Shown here one piece after another: positions 43,226 through 53,904 of a stretch of DNA of 64,000 nt. Both the position numbers and the translations under genes were made by a program. Source of the stretch: Bicyclus anynana (Eukaryota; Arthropoda; Insecta; Lepidoptera; Nymphalidae); the NCBI RefSeq assembly GCF_947172395.1, contig NC_069083.1, forward strand, positions 15,966,501-16,030,500. The letters run 5' to 3'. Each line of letters opens with the position of its first letter. Within the stretch, counting starts at the first letter, position 1. The notes below the pieces were generated by a model, which did not search any database, was not told the origin of the DNA, and saw only the letters and a list, made by a program, of their open reading frames with translations.

Positions 43226-43439
43226 TTAAAATACCTAGTATACAAAGCTGTTTTGCATTTTCTGGGTAGGTACCTATTTTAACAAAAACTATACCCCACA
43301 GTAATCAATCAAACATCGTGAACTTAAGGCCAATGACCATCAAAAACTATAGTCTAATATGTATGCAATGTCCTGTGTACATAATTCTGGGTAGTCATAG
43401 TCGTGAAGGCGCGTTGTAAGGCCACAGAAAAGATATTAC
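43226..43439. other. Unassigned
   Basis: No feature is recognised. Confidence 0.35.
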
Positions 43440-43608
43440 AACCAGTAGTTGGACTTCATACTAGAGGTCGAAACGCGAGCTATACCTACGCTCCTTGAAC
43501 ATGGGGTGATCGTAGGGTGAAGACAGTCGCGACTGTGCCGCGGTGACGAACGAACGCACGGTGTATTAACAGAGTAAAGTGTATTAATAGTATTAGATTT
43601 TTTTAATT

Positions 43609-43706
43609 ATGACCAGTAGGAAATACTGTGCCGTTTTTGGATGCATGAATTCAAAATTATCCCATCCAGAGATAACTTTTTTTAAGTTACCTGGAAACTC
43701 TGAAAG
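43609..43706 (+). CDS. THAP-like zinc-finger N-terminus, candidate first exon
   Basis: From the ATG at 43609 the frame reads KYCAVFGC at residues 5-12 and ITFFKLPGNSER at 22-33. That is the start of a THAP domain: the first C-x4-C pair (C7, C12) of the C2CH zinc site and the FFKLP core before the DNA-contacting loop. THAP domains bind DNA and occur in host transcription factors and in P-element transposases. The frame hits TAA at 43720-43722, but a possible donor AG|GTTAAC at 43707 would end the exon in phase after GAAAG. The second metal pair (C-x2-H) is not seen and would have to lie on a later exon. The region just upstream is GC-richer, as expected of a 5' end. The donor is weak, so a truncated pseudogene or transposon remnant is equally possible. 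Confidence 0.45.
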
Positions 43707-43934
43707 GTTAACTTTAAAATAAATTTACTTATTAGTAGGTAGGTACATAATCTTGTATTTTTTAATGGATAAGGTGTTTCCTTTTATCTCCAGAATAAAG
43801 GTAGGTATCTGGATTAGTAAATAAAGTGAATAGAGTAAAGGAAAGTGATTGACACGATTGAAATATGTAGCTATACGCGGTTCATGAATCACGATACAGT
43901 AGGTACGATAAGCTTGTATTAAAACCTCGACTGC
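43707..43934. other. Unassigned, downstream of THAP-like exon
   Basis: AT-rich. It would be intron if the exon at 43609 is real. Confidence 0.3.
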
Positions 43935-44201
43935 TTGTACAATGTATTGTGTGACTGTGCTCGGATCATTTGTGTTTTGTTACCCGACTGCGGCGAAGCC
44001 CAAAGGAGGAGTATGTGTTTGAATGTTATGACTTGTTGTTGTATGCGGGCGACGGGAGGAAAGGACTGCGCGGGTGTGAAGTCGTACGCGCTGGGCATCG
44101 TTACCCCCCTCCCGGACCGCGCCGACCTTCGGGAGTGTTACGAACAAATTTGCCAAGCACACATACTGATAAATGATATGTCATTAGACTCGTCTAGATA
44201 G
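43935..44201 (+). CDS. GC-rich open frame, unrecognised, 88 codons
   Basis: The frame starting at 43935 is cysteine-rich near its middle (MTCCCM at residues 32-37) and ends SLDSSR. A second plus frame (43970-44176) and a minus frame are also open here because the DNA is GC-rich (43975-44150), unlike its surroundings. I recognise no family. It lies 230 bp after the THAP-like exon in the same direction and could be a later exon, but no acceptor fits well. Probably not a stand-alone gene. Confidence 0.2.
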   Translation: MYNVLCDCARIICVLLPDCGEAQRRSMCLNVMTCCCMRATGGKDCAGVKSYALGIVTPLPDRADLRECYEQICQAHILINDMSLDSSR

Positions 44202-44310
44202 GCCGAGTGTCACTGGGTAACTTAGTTCTTAAAAAATCAAAATGGCGGATTTTATGCACTTTAATGTGCAAGCTCATAAAACTTTTGCTCAGCTTGGCAT
44301 TGGTGACAAG

Positions 44311-44550
44311 AATTTTAACCGACTTCCAAAAAGAATCGTATCGTATTTACAGCGATATTTCCGTCATTTGTAAACCGTTTCTTTTTTATTTGGATGAATA
44401 TTCTTTCAGGTTAGTCCCATTTTTTTCATGTCAGGATCTGATAATGGCATCCTAGAGAAATCTAGGGGAACTATCGTATCGTAGGGACAATTAGTGCGTT
44501 TGTTCATTGTTTCATTATCTATTTTAAATCACTACAATTTCATGAAGGTA
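44311..44550 (+). mobile_element. Repeat family P, plus orientation
   Basis: TTTTAACCGACTTCCAAAAA, AGGATCTGATAATGGCATCC, AGAGAAATCTAGGGGAACT and CACTACAATTTCATGAAGGT match the inverse of 17361-17680 with internal divergence. Confidence 0.65.
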
Positions 44551-47138
44551 TTTATCTTTTTTTTTATTTGTTCACGTAGTGTGGAGGTAATACCTAGATG
44601 GCATCACCGAAATAAATATGTTTAAGAATACGACCAATCCTTCAAGATCATTGACGTAGTATCAGCCTTAATTAAATCAACCAATCAAAAAACACGCATT
44701 TTCATTTATCACTTCCCATTTTACTACAATTTACAAAGTATTTTATTTGTTTATATAAAAAAAGTTTATTTACAATCACAAAACTAAGTGGAAACACAAA
44801 GTTAGCAAATGTAATTAAATTGCTGCATGCGGGCAGCCCTATGACATGTTTACGTACCGCGCGGCTGTAGGTATTTATTTCAAAAATACGGCCGAGTTAT
44901 TATACTGCTTGTAATATCTTTACTGTGGTAAGGCAATAAAGGCCAAGTTAGTGTGCCACGCTTTACATGCAATACGCGTCTCTGTATCCTGACTCCATGA
45001 TTGGAATATACCGATCGGCCAAGTTAACATGACCCGTGGTTAACTGTCGATTAGTTTTCAAAAGGTTTTATTGATTTTGGTCATGTGCACTGATATTAGT
45101 TCAAGAGCTAAGACATGATTTTATCATATTTTAAAACAAGCTTAATGTTGGGCGTATTTTGAGTGACTTGTTCAATAAGTAAATCGTAAGTAAAATAAGT
45201 AGTATAACTGCTTAAACTGTCATTTTATTACCATCATCAAGATTATCAGTACCTACTTACGCATTGTACTGTAGACTTAGTTTAAGTAGTGTTTTTTTTT
45301 ATTTACAATTTTTTTTTCATCCAATCGACGCTAGCCATTATAGCATTTCGCTCTACCTACATCGAATGCACCTTCTAATAATTATGACGCAATCTCCATT
45401 CAAAGAACATATAACGGTCATCAGACCTCCACTAATTATAATACTTTTCTCTATTCTCTTTGGCGAATACGCGAATACCTCTGTTTAGGAATTACTTTTC
45501 TTTTTACCAGATCTTATTGTAGAGGCATTATGGTTTTATTTTTAGACCGCATTAGCTAGCTTAGTGAATCTGCAATCACAGCAGTTAAAAACAAAAAAAA
45601 AAATATGCAGCCTACGGTGGAACGCGCTTACTTAAAAACGTTGACTGACTCCCAGCCTATGTTGCATTATATGCAACTGCATCGCTGGGGACATAAACAG
45701 AAGTTTCATTGGATTATGACTCTTAAAGTTAGTAACATAAGGTCCGATTATGTCATCTTTTGAATCAGGAGTTGGTGAAGGAAATGAAGGTTGAAATTCT
45801 ATATGCAAGCTTAGGATGTTACGTGGAGCGTTACGCAAACTGTTTATTGGGTTAATCTGTATCCTTCGGGGAAATCAGCTTGCTATTGTTGCTATAATTA
45901 ATATAATTGTTAGATATAATTAACCAATTGGTGTGAAGTCAATAACATCCGAACGTTTATATAGGCTTTACCCAACAAAAACCTAAATGTGAAAAGAGAG
46001 CCAAGTTTCGTACAAACGATGACTATATTTATTGCTAACCACGGTAATTTATAATGAGAAAATTAAATTATAAGCTTGTAATTAATTATCACCACAATAA
46101 CAATCTACTTAATTACTAATAATTGAAATTTGTCAATTTAAATTTTTGTATGGCCAATAAGTGACTGAGTAAATGGATCAGTAAGTCATTTTAATAACTA
46201 ATTTATTTAAAATTTTGAGGGTGTAACACTTAAGATATTTTGGAAATGGTGTGGGTAAATGTTATTAATTTATGGGGTAAAAGTATTTGAGAATTATTTG
46301 ATATTCATAGATATACACAATAATCTGCCGGTAGGTACATCGACTTATTTTTGTCTGAACTTGGTTGCCTCACTGCCGTGTGTTTAAATTACGTGTCAAT
46401 CATTATTTAGGTTTAATAAATCATTTAAAGTGTTTTAAGCATAAATCGCTTTGGATTAATAACCACTAATTAAGCCTTCAAAACGTTGAAATAATAGACT
46501 TTGTTCTAATAGAATCAGTTTACAATGTATCATTATAATCAACACTACAACATTCTCGCGTTACTACTCTTCAATGTCCTTTGATGTCTGACCAGGATGA
46601 CCAAAAATGCCATACCACGAGCTTTTTAAATACGCCAATACAAAGGTTTACACAAAAATCTAACTTTTTCCGTTAAATTCCAAAGTAACCCTTGGAAACA
46701 AAAAAAAGACATAAATTAAAAAAAAATATATATATATTTTTGTCCATTATGACAAACCATGCCCATGAGATTTTGCAATAATGTGGAATCATCATAGCGC
46801 TGGAAATTCCAACGGCACAACAGTCCTAAATAATAAAAAAAGATAATTTACATTCCATTCAGATGTTAAGGATCTTTTTCAAAACCAAATTATTAAGGGA
46901 AACATTAAAGCTTGATTCATAAGCTGTTAACGAAGGTCAAGATTTCTCACGAATGGAATTTGCGGTTTGATAGTTCGTTTAACAAATCTATCCACAAGTG
47001 TGTGCGGCCTTGTGTGAGCGATTCTAACTTTTTAAGTAATTTTCCTTGAGCTCGAAAGCCCGAGCGAAGCGTTTTTTGCGAGTTTCACACAGTCGCGCAT
47101 TTTTGCATTAAGTTTAAGGCTTGGTGACTTGTTTACTG
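44551..47138. other. Longest unassigned stretch
   Basis: AT-rich. 44825-44890 has a GC-rich patch with TACCGCGCGGCTGTAGG, echoing 13893. A plus-strand frame of 52 codons at 45604-45762 (MQPTVERAYLKTL...) has no recognised motif. 47045-47105 (CGAAAGCCCGAGCGAAGCG) is GC-richer and precedes the duplicated block. No gene is supported. Confidence 0.35.
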
Positions 47139-47301
47139 CTTAATTATATTTCGTGTCGCTGCCAACAACAATTATTATTACTTGCAGCAGACATGCTGGT
47201 GCTACCATCCGTCACACATTTAGAGCGGCATACTGAAAAGCTTAACATCTCGCCCCTACTGTACAGCGCGGTCCGCCGCACCCCGCTCCCGCTATGTCAT
47301 T
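47139..47301 (+). repeat. Duplicated block, copy A, with open frame
   Basis: 47153-47301 is identical by eye to the reverse complement of 52272-52420 (149 bp). 47139-47187 also equals the inverse of 52061-52109. One frame reads MLVLPSVTHLERHTEKLNIS followed by PLLYSAVRRTPLPLCH; the opposite strand is open too. TTATTACTTGCAG at 47175-47187 resembles a splice acceptor for the plus frame. GC-rich second half. The protein is not recognised. Confidence 0.8.
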
Positions 47302-47425
47302 ACATGTTTTTGTGTTATCGAAGTCACACGTTATTTTGTTAAATATTACCTAATATTAGAATCATGGAAGTAAAAATGTGTCAGCTTTAGTGTTTTCCAT
47401 ATGTTTTTAACGAAAATGTGTTTAG

Positions 47426-47559
47426 AATAAACAAAATTGGGAAGCAAAAGCGTGATTATGAAGATACGATGTATCTTACAAAAGACAAAGAAAATAGCAT
47501 CCAAATCAACGAATCGTCGACGACCTGTATGAACTCGGTCTCTTATCGACACTACCAAG
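47426..47559 (+). CDS. Exon-like open frame, unrecognised
   Basis: The segment is bounded by GTGTTTAG (acceptor-like, AG at 47424-47425) and CTACCAAG before GTAAAT (donor-like, GT at 47560). In the open phase it encodes 44 hydrophilic residues (INKIGKQKRDYEDTMYLTKD, then SIQINESSTTCMNSVSYRHY), with charged and polar composition like real coding sequence and unlike the AT-rich chance frames nearby. It follows copy A of the duplicated block by 125 bp in the same direction. No family is recognised and no further exon was found. A minus-strand frame is also open across it. Confidence 0.25.
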
Positions 47560-47804
47560 GTAAATTTGTCAATCTTATCTTGAAAGTCATAAAGTATAAA
47601 TTGCCTTGAATATATTCTTCGGTAGGCTAGAACTACCCTCTTTCATTTTTATTTATCTCGTCTTTGTTCAAATCATAAATAATTTTATAAAATATGGGTA
47701 GTAGGTAGATGAATGCAATAAGGTAAACCGGTAAATACCTATGAATGCATATCCCGATACGACTACTAACGTAGATTATAAACTAAAATGAAATAAATCA
47801 CTTC

Positions 47805-47995
47805 GAGGTTGAGTCAACGATATTTTATACCATGGATATGTTTCGTGTCTACAAAGTCACTGCAAAAAGTGATCCGAAATTAACTATTATATAACATGCA
47901 CACTTTTGTGTTTAATTTGATTATATATTTAGGTATTATTTGTTTAACTTTCGTTTACTATGCGACTCAATGAAATTAAGACAATTAACCGCTAT
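47805..47995 (+). repeat. Dispersed repeat R1, copy 2
   Basis: Shares CTACAAAGTCACTGCAAAAA, GCACACTTTTGTGTTTAATT and ACTATGCGACTCAATGAAAT with 27215-27475. Shorter, with an internal deletion. Confidence 0.7.
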
Positions 47996-48523
47996 TGTTC
48001 GTCTCAGTTTTGACGCGCTAGTGACATATCTATAGTACCTATAAGATCTTTGAATTGAGTTAAGTTTGAACAGTGCTAAGGCCATTAATTCACGACAATT
48101 GTCATGTAGAATATATTTTTTATCATTCTACCTTAGCGTCTAGGACACATCTAAGGTACCTGACCTTAGATATGTTGTGGGCCAAACTCTAGCATGCAAA
48201 TACGTTCGCGAGCCGAGTTTATAAGTATTACATTTTTAAGTAGTGTTAATATTTTTTGGCATTGATAACAGCCATGAAATAATACGAAATGAATGAATTG
48301 TACAACACTATAATTAAATCGTTAAATTTGGGATTTTCACGAACTACGAAAGTTAAATACACTAAAATCAATAAGACACTCGCTCACTTGATTCCGTGAG
48401 TCTATGTAGTGTAATATTTTTTAAATTGGATTTTTCAAAATGTCTTGCGAGTTGGATTAAATCTTACAGCGGGTCAGAATTGGCTCGCGAGCCGGATGTT
48501 ACCCACATATGGTCTAGGGTTTC
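47996..48523. other. Unassigned
   Basis: No feature apart from the word TCGCGAGCC(G)GA at two sites near 48208 and 48487. Confidence 0.35.
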
Positions 48524-49875
48524 ACGCTCCTTGTAGATCATTTATTGGCTCTTTTTACTCCAACTTTACGGTGTTCAGGTTGTAGCACTCCACGTAAAGC
48601 GTGTAGAGGATATATCTCAATCTCTTATTACTCTACCTTTATTGTGTTAAGATTATCTTACTCCACGTAAAACGTGTAGAGGATGTCTCTTATTGCTCCA
48701 TCTTTATGGTATTGAGGTTATCAGGTTCAACGTAAAACGTTTAAATTATATTGTATTTACTCCACCTTTATGGTGCTGTGGTTATCACAATCCACCTAAT
48801 ACGTGCAGAGGATGTTTTTCACTCTAATAATACTCTACCTTAAGGGTGTTAAGGTTATTAGGCACCATGCAAAACGTGTAGAGTATATTGTCTCCAAGGC
48901 TCTTATTAGCTGCCTCTTACTGTCTTATTACTCCACCTCTATGGTGTTGAGTTTATCAGGCTCTACGTAATACGTGTAGAGAATATTGTCTCTTATTTAC
49001 TCCACCTTTACGGTGTTGGAATTATCACGCTCCAAGTAAAACGTGTAGAAGATAATATTGTCTCTTATTACTCCACCTTTACGGTGTTGAGGTAAGCACA
49101 CTCCACGTAAAACGTGTAGAGGATGTCTCTTATTACTCCACCTTTACGGTGTTAAGATAAGCACGCTCCACGTAAAACGTGTAGAGGATGTCTCTTATTA
49201 CTCCACCTTTACGGTGTCGAGGTAAGCACGCTCCACGTAAAACGTGTAGAGGATGTCTTCTATTACTCCACCTTTACGGTGTTGAGGTAAGCACGCTCCA
49301 CGTAAAACGTGTAGAGGATGTCCCCTATTACTCCACCTTTACGGTGTTGAGGTAAACACGCTCCACGTATAACGTGTAGAGGATGTCTCCTATTACTCCA
49401 CCTTTACGGTGTTGAGATAAGCACGCTCCACTTAAAACGTGTAGATTATGTCTCCTTTTACTCCACCTTTACCGTGTTGAGGTAAGCACGCTCCACGTAA
49501 AACGTGTAGAGGATGTCCCCTATTACTCCACCTTTACGGTGTTGAGGTAAGCAGGCTCCACGTAAAACGTGTTGAGGATGTCCCTTATTACTCCACCTTT
49601 ACGGTGTTGAGGTAAGCACGCTCCACGTTAAACGTGCAGAGTATGTCTCCTATTACTTCACCTTTACGATTATATAATGATGAATTTCCGCAAAGTAACG
49701 CCTGCTTCTATCCAATATTCACCTTTACGGTTTTGAGGTAAGCACGCTCCACGTAAAACGTGTAGAGGATATATCTTATTACTCCACCTTTACGGTGTGA
49801 AGGCTATCACGCTCCACGTAAAAAGTGTACAAGATATTGTCGTATATTTACTCTATTGTGTTGAGATTATCATGC
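48524..49875 (+). repeat. 65-bp satellite array, about 20 copies
   Basis: Between 49101 and 49621 the unit start CTCCACGTAAAACGTGTAGA recurs at exactly 65-bp steps (49101, 49166, 49231, 49296, 49361, 49426, 49491, 49556, 49621). Each unit has two related halves, CTCCACGTAAAACGTGTAGA (35-bp half) and CTCCACCTTTACGGTGTTGA (30-bp half). Each half contains a small palindrome (CACGT-aaa-ACGTG; CACC-tttac-GGTG). Central units are nearly identical and edge units diverge. A 54-bp foreign piece interrupts at about 49668-49721. Confidence 0.95.
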
Positions 49876-50029
49876 TCCTGTATCGGTGTAAACGGATCCA
49901 ACAAATTAAAAATATTTTGGGGAAAATTTGAAAAAAGACTGGTACAGAAATAAAGTCGGTAGCTCAACGGCCTCCGTATAGAAGTACCGTAACAGTAACG
50001 ACAGTTGGACAGAACGGGGCACTTTAAAC

Positions 50030-50105
50030 TATTGGGGGGCGAACCGCGCGCCTCGCCGACCTATGCGCCGCGCGGTAGCCGCTCCACCGGCCAAGCTCGC
50101 AACCC
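50030..50105 (-). mobile_element. GC-rich SINE-like head
   Basis: On the minus strand: GGCCGGTGGAGCGGCTACCG, CGCGGCGCATAGGTCGGCGA and GCGCGCGGTTCGCCCCCC. The last resembles a B box, and the layout is that of a tRNA-like head. The body downstream is not recognised. Confidence 0.4.
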
Positions 50106-51377
50106 AATGCAAGGAGACACTACTAGCGGAACCTATGGCAGGCTGATACTTTTACGACCGATGGCGAAAATTTATTAACGACGCACTATTTTAAATTGGC
50201 TATATAATACATTTTAGTTGCGAACCGCAACAGACTATTGATACGTCAAAATAACGCTTGTAACGATCAGTCGGTTGTTCGAATTATTGATGAATGTATT
50301 GAAATCTATTGCCTTCACTTTCTTACACCTATTTTCACAATTGCTAACCGAACGGTAGCTATCGATTTATATTTAATTTAAAATAATGAAATATATTCAT
50401 AAAAGTATGGAAGATGGAGTACTATCGAACCGCCTTGAAATTATTAAACGATATATACTTTATGTGTATAACAGTTTTACAAGACGCTTACTTTCTAATC
50501 TCAGTAGATAGAGATGTTCGTAGACGAATAAGCCTTAAGTTTCGACTATACGAATTTAATGTATTTCATTGTGGTGCAAACAATTGGTGCACCATTTGTT
50601 TATACAAATTGCAAAAAACCGATACTGGAATATCTCCGTACATCCGATGTTTAAACAATCACATTTTACATCGATAAATTATCTAGATGGTTTTTTATGT
50701 ATCGGTGACTCATACAATTAATGTTTATACAATATGGCACCGAGTACATAAGTTTTTGAGATTTATCTTAATACAATTAACTTGAAATCATTTACATTGC
50801 CCGCTGAAAACAAACAGTGTATCTATTACAGATCAAACTCTGTACCTCTTGTGCATGGACATTATTATGCACAATACGATCCTTTGTAAAATTTTCAGGA
50901 CCTTTTATCTTCGCATATCCGGCCATCATCACCAGTTATAGCTCGATGTACACTAAATTGTTTGAAAGGAAAAAAGGCCTAGCATGAAATGTTTTTACAA
51001 AATTATAACAAACAAATAAAGATAGCAAAACATAGTAAGACTTATTGTTTTGAAGAGACAACATAGAAAATTCATTTTGACAAAATACTTAAAAATTATA
51101 AATATCAAAATATCCATGTTTCTAGGCCATATAAAAAATCTTGCGATAATGTTATAGCAGAACAGGAATCACGACTTGTTAACGTAGACACAGAGTGGGA
51201 AATGTCTGACCATGTAATCAAACGAAATAACAATAATAATTATACACAAAAAGTAGCTATAAAAATAAATATATACATACTATATAAATAGGTATGAATG
51301 TATATGTTCTTGCTACATCTGACAAAAATAAATAAATAAATAAATAAAATAACTAGAACTAACGAACTACTAACTAG
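50106..51377. other. Unassigned
   Basis: An 87-codon plus frame at 50414-50677 has no motif and is AT-driven. (AAATA)n-like runs occur at 51331-51353. Confidence 0.35.
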
Positions 51378-51619
51378 ACAAGAATTATTTTGGGTCTAGA
51401 CAAGTTGTTACATTTCCCACTCGGAAACCAAGCCAAGGCCAGCCAAGTTATCCGGGAAACTATGATGAAGTGTGGTGTACCACAGCAGTCGTTGGATATA
51501 ATAATGAGTTCAATGGCAACTAACATCTTAAATCAGCGTATTACCAGTCCAATTAGGTCATGATGGTTCTTTTGGAAAATTTATAATGAAACATTAAGTG
51601 TTTATAACTCTACCACTGG

Positions 51620-51620
<1 letters not shown>
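51378..51620 (+). pseudogene. Tyrosine-recombinase-type N-terminal fragment
   Basis: The open frame from 51378 includes SQVIRETMMKCGVPQQSLDI followed by IMSSMATNILNQRITSPIRS. It then has TGA (51561-51563) and continues in frame WFFWKIYNETLSVYNSTTG. This resembles, from memory, the SAM-like N-terminal region of tyrosine recombinases in Crypton- and DIRS-like elements (a pattern near S.sT..QY..PLR.WW). There the TGA would replace the first Trp. The catalytic C-terminal domain with the R, H and Y residues is absent: the frame runs into a 65-A run. It is a dead fragment, and the assignment is tentative. Confidence 0.4.

Positions 51621-51684
<64 letters not shown>
51620..51684 (+). repeat. Uninterrupted A run, 65 nt
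   Basis: Longest homopolymer in the window, following CTACCACTGG. No SINE or LINE 3' end that I know precedes it, and no target-site duplication was found. Confidence 0.95.
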
Positions 51685-51688
<4 letters not shown>

Positions 51689-52060
51689 TTTGAATACCGA
51701 CTTAAGCCCCCAAAATCCTAAATGTAAATCTACGTGGGACATGAATATAGTTTTGAACTATCTCTTTAAATTTTTATTCGTATGACAATATCTTATTTAT
51801 TGATTAATCTTATATTGCAATTTCTTCTGCTCAAAGGATGGAAGCTTTCAGATTAGAAAATTAGTCGTTACGAAAGGAGTCTTTTGTAATAAAAATTACC
51901 GATATAACGTCAAAGCCTGGACCTTGCGGAAAACCAAGTGTTTATGTGGCATTGGCATATCTAGCAATTTATGGTACTGATATACATAATTTAATATTAT
52001 GTAATCAAAAGTGTATTGTTTTCTTTTGTCATTTTAGTATTATTACGATGCTCTGAACAT
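51685..52060. other. Unassigned
   Basis: No feature is recognised. Confidence 0.35.
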
Positions 52061-52467
52061 CTGCAAGTAATAATAATTGTTGTTGGCAGCGACACGAAAT
52101 ATAATTAAGAATCAAACGAACTTACCTTGTGATGTTTGATTCCAATTATGTGAGTGTCGCTGCCAACAACAATTATAGAGCCCACCCTCCCAACCCATTA
52201 AACAAAAAAAAAAAAAAAAAAAACAAAAGAAAACATAAATAATAACACAAAAATTATAAATACTCTGAAACAATGACATAGCGGGAGCGGGGTGCGGCGG
52301 ACCGCGCTGTACAGTAGGGGCGAGATGTTAAGCTTTTCAGTATGCCGCTCTAAATGTGTGACGGATGGTAGCACCAGCATGTCTGCTGCAAGTAATAATA
52401 ATTGTTGTTGGCAGCGACACTCACATAATTGGAATCAAACATCACAAGGTAAGTTCGTTTGATTCTT
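52061..52467. repeat. Complex inverted duplication (copies B, C, D)
   Basis: 52107-52176 and 52398-52467 are perfect 70-bp inverted repeats. Between them lie an A run (52204-52222) and block B (52272-52420), the inverse of 47153-47301. 52061-52109 (block C) is the inverse of 47139-47187. CACAAGGTAAGTTCG at 52443-52457 contains a strong donor GGTAAGT; on the plus strand a frame is open from 52267 to it (LYSRGEMLSFSVCRSK, then NNNCCWQRHSHNWNQTSQ). Confidence 0.85.
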
Positions 52468-52625
52468 AAATATAATACCCAGGTACTTAGAAATTACCTC
52501 TCTAATAAAGTTACAATTTCTGTCGTTTTGGGGTAAGTATATTTGGGGTATATTTGTCGAAATTATTACATATGTTCATACGATAACTCTAAAAATTAAA
52601 AGTGTTCATTCATTTATGTACATAA

Positions 52626-52800
52626 CTAGCGGACACCCGCGACTTCATCCGCCCTTAGACCTCCTTAATCCGGCCCTATCGCAAAACTGCTCTTAATGGA
52701 TACCAACGAACTATACACTACCTAACTACCAAATTTTTTCTTTGTACATCAAGCGGTTTTCCAGATTTCGTGATGAATACTTCGCATTTATATATTAAGA
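52626..52800 (-). mobile_element. Complete short Helitron, 175 bp, minus orientation
   Basis: A then CTAGCGGACACCCGCGACTT at the left and TATATATTAAGA then T at the right are the inverted termini. Same subfamily as 53905-54069 and 4938-5121. Confidence 0.75.
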
Positions 52801-52822
52801 TTTATCCAAGTGGTCATTCGTT

Positions 52823-53195
52823 CATCATCATCATCATTATTGAGCCAAGAGATGTCCACTGCTGGAAATACCCCTTCTAGACTTTCTTTCAAACACCACG
52901 GTCCTAGACCGCATGCATCCAGCAGCTCCCTGATACCCGCTTGAAACCATCGTTCTACATAGTGTGGGGTCGATATCGACTAACACAGCGCTTTCCGATG
53001 TGGCCATGCCTGCCACCTGCCACCCTACCTTCTATTCGTTGGTCTATGTCAGTGACTTTGGTTCTTATCTGGCGGATCTCATCATTTCAGTTTTTATCGC
53101 AGAAATATAACCGAGAAGGGCTCGTTCCAATACCCGCTGAGTGACTCTGAGCCTTCTTATGAGGATATATCGCCGTAGAGAAGAATTCTAAATAT
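52823..53195 (-). pseudogene. RTE-type LINE C-terminus and tail, minus orientation
   Basis: An ATCATCATC tail is followed by AGAGATGTCCACTGCTGGAA, CGGTCCTAGACCGCATGCAT and TCAGTGACTTTGGTTCTTAT. This is the same order as 41690-41998. The coding frames are broken. Confidence 0.7.
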
Positions 53196-53689
53196 GAAAC
53201 TGATATGAAATGTGAGAATGTAGATGGCCAAACCAATGAGTGGGCGAACAAAGGAGTTCGCCACAGATGGTTAACAAGAACAGTTACAGAAACAATACCG
53301 AGTATAATAATAGTTGCCCACTGCCCAAGGGATATAAACTATGTGACGTCACATGATGCACAACACAATCGATCAAATATGTACAAATATTAGCCAATTC
53401 TCGCAATTCCATGACATCCGTCCATCTAGTTGTAAACCAATTGTTTTGATTATACCATTAGTTCGATGCGTTTTTGCTTTCAACACTCGCCACGGTGTAA
53501 TGTGTACAGATGGCAAACAAATCGCTCTCGCTAATGACGATTTCGTTGGCACCATAATACGTGCCCACGGGTACCGTTCGCATAACCATTTATAGAGAGA
53601 CCGCTTTTAAGAATTGGCACGCGGTTTGATAGTACGGCGTTCTTAGCACTTAAAAATAACATATTTATGCAACTTAATCGATATGTTAC
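53196..53689. other. Unassigned
   Basis: Open frames at 53353-53595 on both strands lack motifs. No gene is supported. Confidence 0.35.
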
Positions 53690-53765
53690 TCTCGATAGCT
53701 CAACGGTAGAGGGGGTGAAAACCAGAGGTAGTAGGTTCGATATTAACCCGTTGTGTGATCTTTAA
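53690..53765 (+). mobile_element. SINE family C head
   Basis: CTCGATAGCTCAACGGTAGA (A box) and GTAGGTTCGATATTAACCCG (B-box-like); the body ends after GTTGTG. Confidence 0.6.
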
Positions 53766-53904
53766 GTATTATTAAATCTTTTAGTTGGTATCTAAACTAT
53801 TCAAAGGTCGAGGATATAAGGTCGACGAATCCCAAAAAGAAAATTAGAAAACACAATTATTTTGAAATTACAGACGGCTACTTTAATTTTATTTATATGT
53901 AATA

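Noticed and set aside
48524..49875. CRISPR array
   Set aside because: The whole 65-bp unit repeats with no unique spacers, in a eukaryotic context.
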